From Symsagittifera roscoffensis (taxonomy: Eukaryota > Xenacoelomorpha > Acoela > Convolutidae), in the NCBI RefSeq assembly GCF_963678635.1, contig NC_087062.1, positions 93,533,845 through 93,597,844 of the forward strand: a DNA stretch of 64,000 nucleotides, read 5' to 3'. The position numbers and the translations under genes are program-made. The notes below the pieces were generated by a model that was not told the DNA's origin, searched no databases, and was given only the letters and a program-made list of their open reading frames with translations. Positions 46,001 to 57,633 of the stretch are shown in pieces. Position 1 is the first letter of the stretch, and every line of letters begins with the position of its first letter.

Positions 46001-46693
46001 CTGAACAAAGGTTAAAGAAAGTAGAAAATCCCACATTTTACCCACTAAAATGCATTTTTATATCTTCTTTTCATAAACTGTATCCGCGACATCAATCGAG
46101 CTCTTTTATTTTTAGCAGTTGGGCTCAAGTTTTTTTTTCAATTTTACCTGGATTTTGCTCAAGTATTTTAATTTTTTTCGACATCCTGCTCTGTTTTACA
46201 AGCATTGAATTCGGTTACATTCTAAAACATGGTCTGTTCCTTCAGGTAAAATTAAATGCTAAATGGTGATCACTGCTTCGCCTGTCACAATTACTAGTTC
46301 TTCAAGTCCAATTTATTTCCCGTGTCCGAATCCAAATTAATCTATTTATTAATCTATTTAAGTTACCGCCTGTGTGATTTTTTGGTTACCATTTCACGAT
46401 GAATTACGTCAGGTCCATATTATCAAATAACCTTAGCTCTTGTACATAATTATGTATCTTTTGAGGTCAAGAGTCTCGCAATCGTGTACTGGATATTTTT
46501 GGTTACGCCCGCTAGCTAATAACAAATAACAATTCACAAGACTTCAGTTGGTTTCGATTCCGGTAGATAGCAAAAGTTTTGTTTTTCAAGGTTTCTCACG
46601 TTTTTTTCCGTTTTCGTTTTTGTTTTTTGAGCTATTTTTTGCCGTTTTCTCAATTGTGGCAGCTAAACGCAGCCTCGCCTTCAATTTAAAATA
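43081..46693. other. Non-coding AT-rich stretch
   Basis: No supported gene. Contains a TTTCGGCCTATATGTCTCCG unit (43490), a relic of the ~165-bp monomers ending in a TTCGAAGCACCGGAG Helitron-like 3' piece without its CTAG (about 44340-44670) and a possible exon at 45426. A minus-strand frame of 100 codons (43805-44107) has no recognisable domain. Confidence 0.5.
45426..45662 (+). CDS. Possible unidentified exon behind a strong splice acceptor
   Basis: A textbook acceptor (TGTCTGACTTTTCTTTCAG, ends 45425) leads into 78 open codons beginning IANRNRGLDFKCCYTFQIKL and ending ...AGRQTSRH before TAA at 45660-45662. The stretch is GC-richer than its surroundings. I do not recognise a family. It could be a last exon, or a GC-richer dispersed repeat; no donor-like site is convincing inside it. 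Confidence 0.3.
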   Translation: MANRNRGLDFKCCYTFQIKLGALSAKTRLTLFSTGPPEVSNFSELDTTIPPVLVLAIVGPSFLANWRASSAGRQTSRH

Positions 46694-48290
46694 GAATCTC
46701 GACAGTTTTTGTGCAATTATTCAGCACAATATTCTTGCGTTATATCTGCTTCCTTTAAGAGCATTCATAGCTGGCGGTTTTTTAGTATAGCTTGTGGCAA
46801 AATATGAATATGGATAAAAAAAGTCTTATTGTTCTGTCTGAGAAAAATAAAAGAATTTTAAGGTCCGGTGTGCTTTCCTCAAGGAACCAGGATTTTAAAG
46901 GCCTTTTGCCTTACGACTAAAAGGGATGCCCTGAGCTCAAAATTGAAATATTTATTTCGCTTTCGATCATGTTTTGAAAATTACGATTATGTTTTGAAAG
47001 TTGCTCACGGGCCCATTTGGAATAATTATTGCACGCGAACTAGCCGCTGTATCAAAAAGTACATCAGTTTTTTTCAAGAGCAGTTAAAGCATTCAGGGCT
47101 TTGCCCTGACACAAGCAGCTTTGTTTGTTTTAGAGGTTCTTTGTATTGCGTCAATTTTCAGAGCTTCATTTTGTTGCTTGTGTTTGCGAAAAGCAGCTTC
47201 GCCTCTGGTTCTGAAAACCGAGAAGCACACTAATGCTTGATAATGTTTTTTCAATCACATCATTTTTTTCTTTATTGGGCCGTTTAGTACCAACTCTGCC
47301 CAAGTCTCAGTGCGCGAAGTTTTTGAAATTCGAGAACAATTTTGTTTTGTAAGTTCCAATTTATTATATGCAAATATAGTGTGGTCGATTTGCAAAGATT
47401 GTTATTAGCGATGGCACGTCGTATGCTGAAAGTGCGTTTATTTTGATAAAGCTTTGGGCCAGCCAAACTTAATCATCGCTTTCTAAATTTTTCCACTCGA
47501 CGATGCATCATGCTGAAGGTTGGCATCTTCGAAGTTTTTAAATATTATATTCTTTTCAATTTTCGGAGAACTAGATAATTTTTTTCGTGGTTTTTGAAGT
47601 CTTTTTATTGCGAATCCAGTCTTTTTGTAAACCAAATCGCAAATGGAAGTGCTCATTTGGTGGCACTCTTGCTGCTTAGTGTTTTAGTTAAGTGGAATCT
47701 CTTATGTTTGCTTTTTCGTGGCCCTTGTTTGATTGGCTCAGAGGTGAGGACGTGATTTTCATTAACTTCAGGCTGGGGGTTCCGTTCTGAAACTAAGCTT
47801 AAGTTTTTGTTTTTTATCATGGCTTCAATTTTTCGTGATTGTCATTTTTTCATTTTCATCTCGACAGATTTTGTGCAATTTTTTAGCCTTATATTTTTGC
47901 GTTATATCTGCTTCATTCAATTCCATTCATAGTTGGCGGTTTTTAGTATAGCTTGTGGCAAAGTATCAACATGGGTGAAAAGGTCTGATTGTTCTTTCTG
48001 AGAAAAATAATGGAATTTAAAGGTCCGGTGTATTTTTCCTCAAGGAATCAGGATTTTAAAGGCCTCTTGCCTTCTGACTAAAAGGGATGCCCTGAGCTCA
48101 AAATTGAAATGTTTATTTCGCCTTCGATTGTATTTTGAAAGTTACAACTGTGTTTAGCAAGTTGCTCATGGGCCCAATTGGAACAATTATTGCGCGCGAA
48201 CTTGCAGCTGTATCAAAAAGAGCAAGTTTTTCCAAGAGCAGTTAGAGCATTCAGGCCATTGACCTAGCACTAGCAGCTTTGTTTGTTTAA
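46694..48290 (+). repeat. Pair of ~430-bp direct repeats, offset 1168 bp
   Basis: 46694-47120 and 47862-48290 share CTCGACAG.TTTTGTGCAAT, GTATAGCTTGTGGCAAA, TCTGAGAAAAATAA, TTAAAGGTCCGGTGT and GACTAAAAGGGATGCCCTGA in order, with substitutions throughout. The 121-codon frame over the first copy is not conserved in the second. Between them lies a tRNA-like GCTCAGAGGTGAGGACGTGA ... GGGGGTTCCG segment (about 47737-47790). Confidence 0.85.
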
Positions 48291-48359
48291 GTGGTTTTTT
48301 GTGTTATTTGTCTTCTGCCAAGTACATAGGTTTTTACACCTGAATGTTGGCTTTTTTAC

Positions 48360-49930
48360 TCTTGCGATTAGCCAGCGTTATCAAAGCGGAAAGTAGACTT
48401 TTTCGGGTTAACAACTAGTTTGACAAAATCAGTTGAATCACTTTTGGGTTGATACTAGCTGGGTGGGTACTAAGTTACTATTTACTACTGGGTTGGTGGT
48501 TTCACTAAAGGATAGTTTCAATGGGACATGAAATTTTTTACAAAGTTTTGAAAATCAGTTTTTTTTCGACTCAACTCAAGATTGTCGGCCTTGTTTCCGC
48601 TTCGTAAAATTGTTCAGTTTCTAATTGGAAATTTCAGATTTTTTTCGGGGCATGGTTGCCTAGAGTCCCGGTTCGATAAAAACAGGTTTTATGAAACTGT
48701 TTGGGATTGCGTTTTTATTAATTTTTTGGGGACCCTTTGGAGAATTTTATGACCTCTCAAATTTTTTTCCACAAACCGATTTTCAAAAAAGGTTATCCAT
48801 AGAAAGACCCACTACAGCCATGTGTGCCTGTATACTACCTGGTCTCTTTTTGCTTTGTCTACAGCCTTCGAAAAGGTCTGTAGGGAAATATTTGACCGAT
48901 TTTTTTGATTTTTTTTCGTTTTCTCAAAAACTAACCTACCAAATCTGAGATTTTCGTTTCAACTTACAGAGTGGATTTGGAAAGCTACCCTCCATAGGCG
49001 GCTACTCCCAAACATTTTTTACCCGTAAAATTATGGCTTTCGGAATAGTGAAGTTTTTGATTTTTTCAAAACTTTTTTTTTGAATTTTTTGTTTACTTTT
49101 TTCAAAAATTAACCTCCGGAACCTGAGGTGGTTCAATGGAGATCACTTTTAGAAGAAAACTCCCCTGCAGTAGCAGCCACTACAATTTTTCTACACGAAA
49201 AGTTTTTGTCCTCGGAAAATTAAATTCTTTGATTTTTGTCGCGTTTTTTTTAATAGTTGAAGAATTTTACCGAAAAATACCCACCCATATCTGATGTTTG
49301 GGTTTAATCCAAAAAATGTGTTGTTTAAAGCTCCTTTGCACACGCGATTTTGCCCAATTTTTTTGACACAAAAAATGGCCCTCGGAAAAGTCAAAATGTT
49401 GATTTTTTGTCCGTTTTTTGAACCGTTTTTCAGATCTGATATCATAGGTTCAATCGGCAGAAGAGGTTGTAAAAAGCTTACCGTTCAAATTTCTGCGCCC
49501 AGATTTTGAAAAAAAAATTATGACCTTCAAACATGTGAAAGTTTTGAAACTTCGACTTTGACGGTTTTTGAGCCTTTTTCAATTTTCCTAAAGCTACCCT
49601 TTCAAATCTGAGATGAAACATCAATCGAAAGAAGCGGTTGCGCGAGTTTTTTTGCAAAAGCGGCTAAATTTAATTTTTTTCTAAGAGAAATGTCAAGTAC
49701 TTGGGAAAATTCCAAAATCTCAAAATTTCACTCCATTTAATTTAGTAAAGAAACAACTAATATTTTGGGCAAACCCCAATTTTTGAAATTGCGCATTTCG
49801 TACCGCATCAGTATGACATATTGAAAAAATATCAAGCACGTACATTCAGCTTTAGCTGCACCCTAGATGTCCTTCATCGAGTTATACGAAGTTTTGGTTC
49901 ACCTTTTTTTCAAATTTTTTGTTTTTGTTT
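48360..49930 (+). repeat. Composite repeat with ~190-220-bp monomers, copy 1
   Basis: Begins with CTTGCGATTAGCCAGCGTTA, has AAAGGATAGTTTCAATGGGA, then several diverged monomers with CAAATCTGAGAT, CAATCGA..GAAG..GGTTG and GG(C)CCTCGGAAAA, and ends AAATATCAAGCACGTACA ... CAGCTTTAGCTG ... TTTTGGTTCACCT. The same order occurs at 62037-63200. Confidence 0.75.
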
Positions 49931-50165
49931 TCATGTTTTATTAGTAAAAGTGAGAAATGGGAGAGCGGTGATTGGCTGATTGTTAGAATAATATTTCGGA
50001 GAAATTAAAATTTAGTTTTTGAAATTTTACTTCATTAAAAATGGATAAGATGTATTATCTAATGAAGATGTTAAAGAGGCGTTTAGAAAAAAATTTTACG
50101 TAATCGTATACTTTTGAATGTGTTATTTATTTTTGGGGTGTTTTTGAAATTCTACTTTTTTTAAT

Positions 50166-50631
50166 ACTCTCGATTGTGGGATAAAAATTTTATGATCTTT
50201 TCTCGGTTGATGGCGTTGTTGTCTAGATTAGTGACGTTGTTGTCATTTTCCCTTTGTTCAGGTATTAAAGTTTCTTTGCAATTTTTGATTTGTCCTTCGT
50301 GTAGTGTAGTAAATTTAGTGTTTTTCTGGTATATTTTTTGTCTTGTTGTTTGTCTGTTTATTTTTCAGGGCGTTTTTTGAAATTGGTACTTTTTTAATAC
50401 TCTCGATTGTGGGACAAAAATTCTATAATCTTTTCTCGGTTGATGGCGTTGTTGTCTAGATTAGTGACGTTGTTGTCATTTTCCCTTTGTTCAGATATTA
50501 AAGTTTCTTTGCAGTTTTTGATTTGTCCTTCGTGTAGTGTAGTAAATTTAGTGTTTTTCTGGTATATTTTTTTTGTCGTGTTGTTTGTTCATGTTTGTAA
50601 TTTTTTGAATTATCAGGTATTTTGTGATCAA
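50166..50631 (+). repeat. 233-bp tandem duplication
   Basis: ACTCTCGATTGTGGGA begins at 50166 and 50399. The copies are nearly identical through GGTTGATGGCGTTGTTGTC, TTTCCCTTTGTTCAG and GTCCTTCGTGTAGTGTAG, then diverge in the T-rich tail. The two similar short ORFs here are a consequence of the duplication, not evidence of genes. Confidence 0.95.
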
Positions 50632-51114
50632 TGATTGATTTCTTAAGCTGTTTCGACAATATGGAGTCCAGTAAAAGAAAATAACTGTGTTAGTTCTCGG
50701 AGTGCGTTTTCTTTTGGGTGATATGGTAAGATAATGTTTCTAAATTGCGTAATTTTTTTTATTTTCGTCAAGTATTAGTTTCGTCAAGTATTTTAGTTTC
50801 GTCATTATTGTATTAATAGGCGCTAAGATTTTTAAACTGGTATAAAAAAAATCATTTTTTCTCCATTTTACTGCGCTTTTCCTCCCGCCCTGAATTTTTT
50901 CTGAAGATCGATGTTCGGAAGCCTATGTGACGTGACTTTCCCTGTCCTAAATTACAATGAAAAGTGCCAGTTTGAACATGTCGGCATTTTTCATTTTTTT
51001 TAAAGTTACTGCATAAACATATTTTAAAGATCTTGGATTTTTACGAGGGGGATGAAAAACTGGAAAAGAGCGTTTTTGCTAAGAAAAAACGTTATCAGAC
51101 ATGATTACGTGTAA

Positions 51115-51330
51115 TCGCAGTAGCGGATTTAGGGGGATGCCCCCTCAGGGATTTAGCCCTCTGACTACCCAAAAGGTCTCCCTTTGTACTATTTTGAGAT
51201 ATTTGTTTTTGATTGACTGACTGAATCTAAAATTTTTCTAAAGGCAACTTCAGCCCCAATATATACTAGTTTTGAGTGGGGAGCGCGCCGAAAAAAGCAA
51301 TTTCGGCACAGAAAATTTTGTCGAAACGGA
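51115..51330 (+). repeat. Copy of the dispersed CAATATATACT module
   Basis: CCCCTCAGGGATTTAGCCC, AGGTCTCCCTTTGTACTATT, TAAAATTTTTCTAAAGGCA, CCCCAATATATACTAGTTTT and GGGGAGCGCGCC match 22190-22340 closely and 5090-5260 more distantly. Confidence 0.85.
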
Positions 51331-54300
51331 AAATCAATTTATTCAGCCTAAAATAGTCAAATATTTCATTTTTTTTTTGAAAATCTGCCACCCTTCGAGA
51401 AAACTCTTTATCAGCACCTGGGTACTCTTGTTAATGCATTGATAAGCAAGAATCGTATCACTTGGTAATTTACATGGCTAGTTTGGGTGGTTTGAAAAAT
51501 CTGAAAAAAGTTAACAAAAAATATTATCGAACATTCTGTACTTACTTGCACAGCAACCGGCTGTTCTTTTAACTAATTTGTTTTTTTTTTAAAATATTTT
51601 GTGCTTAGTATTTTTGGAAATTGGAGTGCCTGTATTATACATCAATTGAAAGCTGGGCGTATTTTTTACAATAAAAATGTGGCAAAGGTTGAAATGTTTC
51701 TTTCCTTCTCGAAAATGTCAAGTGTGAAGTTGAGAGACAATAGACTAATTAATTGGGCTCGTTTCAATACAAAGGCACATTTCACAGGAGACTTCATTCG
51801 CAAAGGAGGAGAACAAATAGCGGCCTTTTTAACCAAAACAGGATATTGCACTTGTGAGCATAATGTTGGCTTAGCTTTTTGTCCATTATTGACTGTTAAT
51901 TTTCCCTTTTGAAGATGGAACCACCTTTGCCTAGCAAAAACTGAAACGTTACAAGCTTTCTTTCTCATCTCCTGTATATTATCTAAACATCCTCAAATCT
52001 TTTTTTCCTTGTTGTCCATAATGTGGTCAAATTAGCTGAAAGAACGCGGATATTAATTTCAAAGTAACTCTTTAGTAACTATTTGCCATTTTGTAGCGGA
52101 AAATTGTAAGCGAAACCTGTACATTCTATTTACTGCCTGCGAGAGGTGAGTTTGCATTTTAGTCTTGTCTGATACGGGCATGTTGAGAGCTCAAGTTTTT
52201 AAATGTCAGAGTGCTTATTCAAAGTTTTCAAGCGTAGTGTCATTCAGTCAGGTCACTTTTTTTCCCAGCAAAATTTGCTCATTTTAATGCAAGATTGGTC
52301 AAGAAAGAGTTTTTGAGAGACAGGTTTACACCCCCTTTGAATACGCCCTGAGCTCCAAGATAACACATAACTCACTTGGGAATTGCGAGCATTTAGAAAA
52401 AGTTCTTGGAGGTTGGGCAATTGCCATTTTCTCATTTTTTTTGGATTCGATGATACACACTTTCATACAACTATCCATGGTGTCCAACTCGTAAGTACAA
52501 CTTATTTGAGCGCGGTGAATTCATCGAATTTCCAAGGCTTTCTAACACTGGTTTCAAACTCAAGGAGTACTTTCAATCGAATTGAGACTATCTTATTGTT
52601 CCCAGTAATTCCCTGCTAGACAGACTCATATCATGTTTTTCAGTACCTGCTGTTCCGACTTTCAAACAAAGTTACGGCCTCTTTATGCGCGGAATTGTTT
52701 TCTCTCGCAAAATTTGACTTTTTAACTGACCGTTTTTGACAACATTCTCCGTGTCACTGGAAGATTCTGACATCTTCAGCTCAAAAAATAGTTCACCGGT
52801 GATCATTTTTATTTTAATAATTGCCAATTTGGGGTAATGGACGCGCTTTATTTACCAAGTTTATATTAACGAGTAACGTGAGCGACAAAATACTCCGGCT
52901 GGGATTTTTTGGAACGACATTGGGGCAATTGATTTAGTTAACGAGCTACTAGATGAGAGGTATCAATTTGTGTTTGACGTTGCGTTGGCGAAAGATGTAT
53001 GAAAAAGAATTGCGAAATCTTGATGTTTTTTCCAGCCTAAAAAACTTCAGTTATTTAAAAAGGCAATCGTTTTGCCCTGATACGAACCGATTTGCTATTT
53101 TTGGAAATGATTTTTTCTCAGACCGCCTATTTTTCAGGCGGCAAATTTTTGATTTTTTATTTGTTACAAAAAATGTAATGACAAGGTTTTTTCCCTTGTC
53201 TTTGCGAAGTCCAGCTTCGCCTCTAGGCAAATTGATGTTGTGTTAGCGAATGAAAACGTATATCATATCTTTGTTTGCTGACAGATTCTTTTTTCGTGGA
53301 AATCGACCTATTTGAAGTCCTCAGAATTAATCTAACTTCCAATCGCGCCTAATGCGCGTGAATTAGTGTTCGCCACTAATGCAGATTGCGTTGTTGTGAA
53401 ATAAAATTCATAATGTTAGACTCAATTGTCAACTTTCATTTTTCCACATAAATGTTGTCTCCAAAAATCCTTATGATTTTTTGACCAAATTCGATTTTTT
53501 AACTAGTCTTTTTTGGCGGAATGTTTTTTAATGTAATTTGGAAGCTAGTGATGCCCTGATTTGAAAATTAATTCGATATTTTATCGGATACTGTTTTTTG
53601 TGCTGTCATGCTTGTCAGAAAATTGCCAATTTGCGATAATTAACGCGCAAACTATTACGTCCTTTTAAAGCGCGAGTGGCGAACTAAATCATTGTTTCGA
53701 ATTAAAGCAAGCAGTTTGGCATAATTGATACGTTACCAGAATTTATTGTTTCATGTGAATCATTGCATCATTTTTCTAAACCAAAATTTTTGCATCGACG
53801 TTAGAAGGCAGTCAGGAAATTCAAAGCTTCGGTTTCTAACGAGCTTTCTTGCTGAAGTTGAAGGCTCAGTTTCCTGTCATCGTAATTTTTTGGCGTCCGA
53901 TTTTAAACTAATTGTTAATCACTTAATTTTAAACTTTATTAAGCCTGCGACTATCAAGCGTTATCAAATCGGAACATATGCTTTTTTCCAAGTTAATAAC
54001 TTGTCTAACATTGTCATTGATTCACTTAGAATGTGTGCCTTATTATAAAATCATATTCCACGTCTCCTTCGGCACAGTTGTTCTAGGCGTGAGGTCCTAT
54101 GTTCGTTTTTGTAATTTTTCCATATACAATTTCAGGAAGATTAAAGTTTCTTGACTTTCTATCTTTCTTTAATTTAGAAGAAAGCAATGCATGGCAGCCT
54201 TGTCTTGAGGTCTTTGAAACTGTGATTGTAGACGGCTGCAATAATTTGAAAAATAAAGTTGATGTTCCTCCTTTTTGACAAATATTATTTTTGCCTGGTG

Positions 54301-54705
54301 TGAGTTTACCAAATGAACTTTTCTGAGTCGTAAATATGTCTGAGAATGGCTGGATTGTGCCTGCTCTTGGAATATTTTGAAGTTAAAAGTTTGAAATATT
54401 TCGCTGTTTAATACAGTCATTTTTTTTACGTCTTAATACTGGCATATATGCGAAGCTATGCTTCACGTCTGTGTAAATTTTGAATTCCTGTGTGATTAAA
54501 GCACAATTAGAAAATACAATTGGTAGGTACCTGGAAGCCAGGTAAGCCTAGTTGGATAATTTTATAATGGCATTTGACAATCGAAGGCGATCAAAGACGG
54601 CTCTCCTAATCATAGCGTAGAAAAATCAATCAATTATTCACTCTTATTGCAAAAGTGGGAAAAGATCGATACATGCTTTGCCTTTTTATTCTCAAAAAGG
54701 GTTTA
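51331..54705. other. Non-coding stretch with two copies of the 3.4-kb repeat family
   Basis: The copies lie at about 52640-52880 and 53450-53700 (GCCAATTTG.G.TAAT..ACGCGC, CATTTTT or CTGTTTTT, GAAAATTGCCAATT). An overlapping pair of open frames of 100-103 codons, one per strand, at 51601-51968 has no recognisable domain. A GCGAAG..CAGCTTCGCCTC module lies at 53204 and a CTATCAAGCGTTATCAAATC segment at 53950. No gene supported. Confidence 0.5.
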
Positions 54706-55315
54706 GATTTTATGGTCACCGGTAAATTATGAAAAAGGTACAATTTTCTTGAACTTAATCAAAAATTGTCAATCAGAATTTTTTTCCGAATTTAGAAGAA
54801 CTGCATTATAGCAGATTTTTTTTCTAAATAATTCCGAAGTTGAAAAAGTGTATACAGTTATGTTGTGCTACCGAAAGCAGCAACACGTTTTTCACGTCTG
54901 CTGGCTATATGGTTTTTGCGTTTTATGATTTAATTCGTCTGGTTATTTTTAATTTTTTTCTGGTTATTTATAATTTTTTTCTGGTTATTTATAATTTATA
55001 TCTATGAACTAATGAACTACGTTCATCGATTCGTAATAAAAAGTATAGATATAAATTATAAATAACCAGAAGAAAAATAACCAGACGAATTAAATCATAA
55101 AACGCAAAAACCATATAGCCAGCAGACGTGAAAAACGTGTTGCTGATTTCGGTAGCACAACATAACTGTATACACTTTTTCAACTTCGGAATTATTTAGA
55201 AAAAAAATCTGCTATAATGCAGTTCTTCTAAATTCGGAAAAAAATTCTGATTGACAATTTTTGATTAAGTTCAAGAAAATTGTACCTTTTTCTTAATTTA
55301 CCGGTGACCATAAAA
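54706..55315. repeat. Large near-perfect palindrome (~270-300-bp arms)
   Basis: The left arm runs from 54706 (GATTTTATGGTCACCGG) to about 55003, and the right arm from about 55045 to 55315 (CCGGTGACCATAAAATC). The arms differ only by a few substitutions and by one extra CTGGTTATTTATAATTTTTT unit on the left. The spacer is about 40 bp. A 19-bp string of the spacer (TGAACTACGTTCATCGATT, 55013-55031) reappears inverted just outside the right arm (AATCGATGAACGTAGTTCA, 55314-55332). Confidence 0.95.
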
Positions 55316-55884
55316 TCGATGAACGTAGTTCAGACTCTTATATAGGTCGCGATGATTTTTTTTTTCGTTTTTTTCCTGGAAAAGTCCTAAAATTTATTCA
55401 GGCTCAAATTTAATTTTCGTAGTTTGACATATTAGTTTTAGTATGATACTCCTTTTTTTTTCTAACCCAAGTCGAAAAAATTTTTGCAACTTTTGGGGCA
55501 CCTTTGCAGCTTTTTGATAGAATGCGCTTTGACATTTGATTAGTAATAAGCTAACACAATTGATGCTTTTTTAATGCATCAAATGAGTCGAAAAAAAACA
55601 TTTGTTTGAAACAACATAACTCAATAAAAACTAGAGTTCAGAAAGTTTCTAACTCAATATATCTCGTAATTTGTTGAAATGCATAATTTATAGATAATGT
55701 GTTTTTATGCTTTGCGATTTGTTACATGCAAAGTTAGTGTGGATGCTTTCAGTTTGTTATATTCCCAACTATTACTTGCTAAACTGTGTCTACTTTTATT
55801 TGGTCCCTTTTTTGCTGAATGGCATTGGCAATTTTTTAGCATATGTAGCTGCTTTGATCGCGACTAGTGTTTGTCGGTGGTTAT

Positions 55885-56045
55885 GCGTGCGTGGCTGAGT
55901 GGTTAGTGAGTGAGACTCAAAATCTCTTGATTGCAGTATCGCAGATCGAATCCTAGACCTAGCCGAATTTTTGCTAATTCGAGGCTTCGTTCTATTTTTT
56001 CTTATTGCACTTTCTAGAGCTGCTTTTGTGTAATTGTGTAAAAAT
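55885..56045 (+). mobile_element. tRNA-derived SINE, copy 1 (Leu/Ser-like head)
   Basis: GTGGCTGAGTGGTTAGTGAG is a close match to the D-arm/A-box of type II tRNAs (Leu, Ser). GAGACTCAAAATCTC makes an anticodon arm with a CAA position; a long variable-arm-like segment and GATCGAATCC (B-box) follow. Acceptor and T stems do not pair. The body (GAGGCTTCGTTC, TTTTTCTTATTGCACTTTCT, GAGCTGCTTTTGTG) is shared with the copy at 56605. Confidence 0.75.
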
Positions 56046-56604
56046 AATGCAAACTCCACTTTCGAACAGCGAAAGTTAACAGGCCACGAAAAATGTGATC
56101 GACTTCTAGTTTCGAAAATGAATTCAATTTTCAGATTTCCCAACGAAATATGAAGTTTGCATATTGATCCAGTTTTCTCAAATTGGGTTACTTTTATCGA
56201 TAAAGTACCAGTCATAAATTGTACTAGAAATTCCAAGAGCTTTGAGGGCATCGATTTTTTGAAGGAATCATTTAAACGTTGTAAACGAGTTTAAAGTGTA
56301 TTGCAACCGGGTACTAGACTTTTTCCCTTAATTTTTTTTTCACTGGGCTCATCCGTGCTTATTTCGTGCAACAAATTTACCGCAACAGACACATTTGGTG
56401 CAATTTAGCATTTCGAATATCTTTCTTGTCAGTTTAGTATATTGTTACGAACCTTATTGTTTTTCTAACCTAACTCGCAAATAAAAGTGTTCACTTAATT
56501 GGAAATTTCACTGTAGCATTGGAAATTGCATAGAATCCGCTCTCTGCTTTATTTATGGCTATTTTTAAACCTTTTATCGTCTGTCTACTAAGAAGCTTCC
56601 GTGG

Positions 56605-56750
56605 CAAGTGTGTGATCAGTGTGTGTGACCATTAATCTCAAGGTCGCAAGTCGAATCTCAGCCGTAGACAATTTTTTTTGCAATTTTGAGGCTTATTTAT
56701 ACTTTTTCTTATTGTACTTTATGAAGCTGCTTTTTGTCGTGTTTTCGCTA
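56605..56750 (+). mobile_element. tRNA-derived SINE, copy 2
   Basis: GTGTGTGATCAGTGTGTGTG, TTAATCTCAAGGTCGC and AGTCGAATCTC form a decayed tRNA-like head; the body TTTTGAGGCTTATTTATAC, TTTTTCTTATTGTACTTTA, GAAGCTGCTTTTTGTCG matches copy 1. A GCGAAGCTTCGCCTCTG hairpin follows directly (56755-56780). Confidence 0.65.
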
Positions 56751-57633
56751 GAGTTAGCGAAGCGAAGCTTCGCCTCTGTGTTGAAAATCTACGTTTTTTT
56801 GAGTTTTCCAACGTTTTGAACAATTTTGTATGCGAGCTGAAAAAGACTATGCACATAGCTGAGGAAGAAATTGTGCACGTAAAAATTTATTGGCGAATTC
56901 ATGGAAAACACACTGGACTACCAAAATTTGGATTTTTTTAAAATTTAAAAGCAAGAACTACTAAGTCTTTAATAGATCGATTCAGACCAAAATGAAGCAC
57001 AAAATACGCAATTTTTGAATTGAAGAAAGCAGAACCAAATGAGATAACGATCCCAATGAAATATCATTTTCCTGTTCAATTTCTTCCAGACCTATGAGAA
57101 AAATTGATTTGGTCGATAAAATATAACTAATTTTACCACTACGGACTTAAAATAGTACTTCCGAGACCTATGAAAAGGATTGATACTTTCAAAATTTGTG
57201 AATTTGAGACAATTGCAATTTCTATTTTACACGATCAGATTAAATTGCTCCACTCTCCCCAGAGTAAGTAAAAGATTGACTTTCGAGAACTTGTAGATAA
57301 ATTGATTAAAGCTAATAATGATCGAATGGGTTTATAGTTTTAATTATTTCATTAATGAGGCTTCTGCATATGCTTTCATTGCAATGCACAGTTTCGTTAT
57401 TTTTTTTGAACCATATGTTTTTGTTATTCTGAAGTTTTATTCTGACCCAATTGGCGCGAAGCTCTGCTGGTATTCTGAAGCTCCATATACTTGCTTACCC
57501 GTGTAATAAGCAAGGGTATTGCAGTCGGGTACTAGACTTTTTCCGGTAAATAATTTTTTTCACAGGACTCATTCATCTTCGGGAGCCATTCATCTTCTGA
57601 CGTGCTCAGTTTCTTGAAATCTATTATCTATTA

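Larger units (their letters stand above)
55316..57633. other. Non-coding stretch containing two SINE copies
   Basis: Apart from the SINEs (55885-56045, 56605-56750), the TATTGCAACCGGGTACTAGA repeats (56290, 57510) and a GCGAAGCTTCGCCTC hairpin (56755-56780), nothing is recognised. The longer minus-strand frame 55796-56251 lies across the SINE and shows no domain. Confidence 0.5.

Noticed and set aside
46868-47233. 121-codon + strand ORF
   Set aside because: Lies in a duplicated non-coding repeat; the second copy (about 48030-48290) does not keep the frame.
50174-50634. Two similar 68-75-codon ORFs
   Set aside because: Explained by the 233-bp tandem duplication; hydrophobic content reflects T-rich DNA.
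51601-51968. Overlapping 103- and 100-codon ORFs on opposite strands
   Set aside because: No domain, no splice-site support, no sign of which strand would code; noted only as an open region.
55885-55965. Functional tRNA-Leu gene
   Set aside because: Acceptor and T stems do not pair and a SINE body follows immediately.
55796-56251. 151-codon minus-strand ORF
   Set aside because: Covers the tRNA-derived SINE in antisense and has no recognisable domain.
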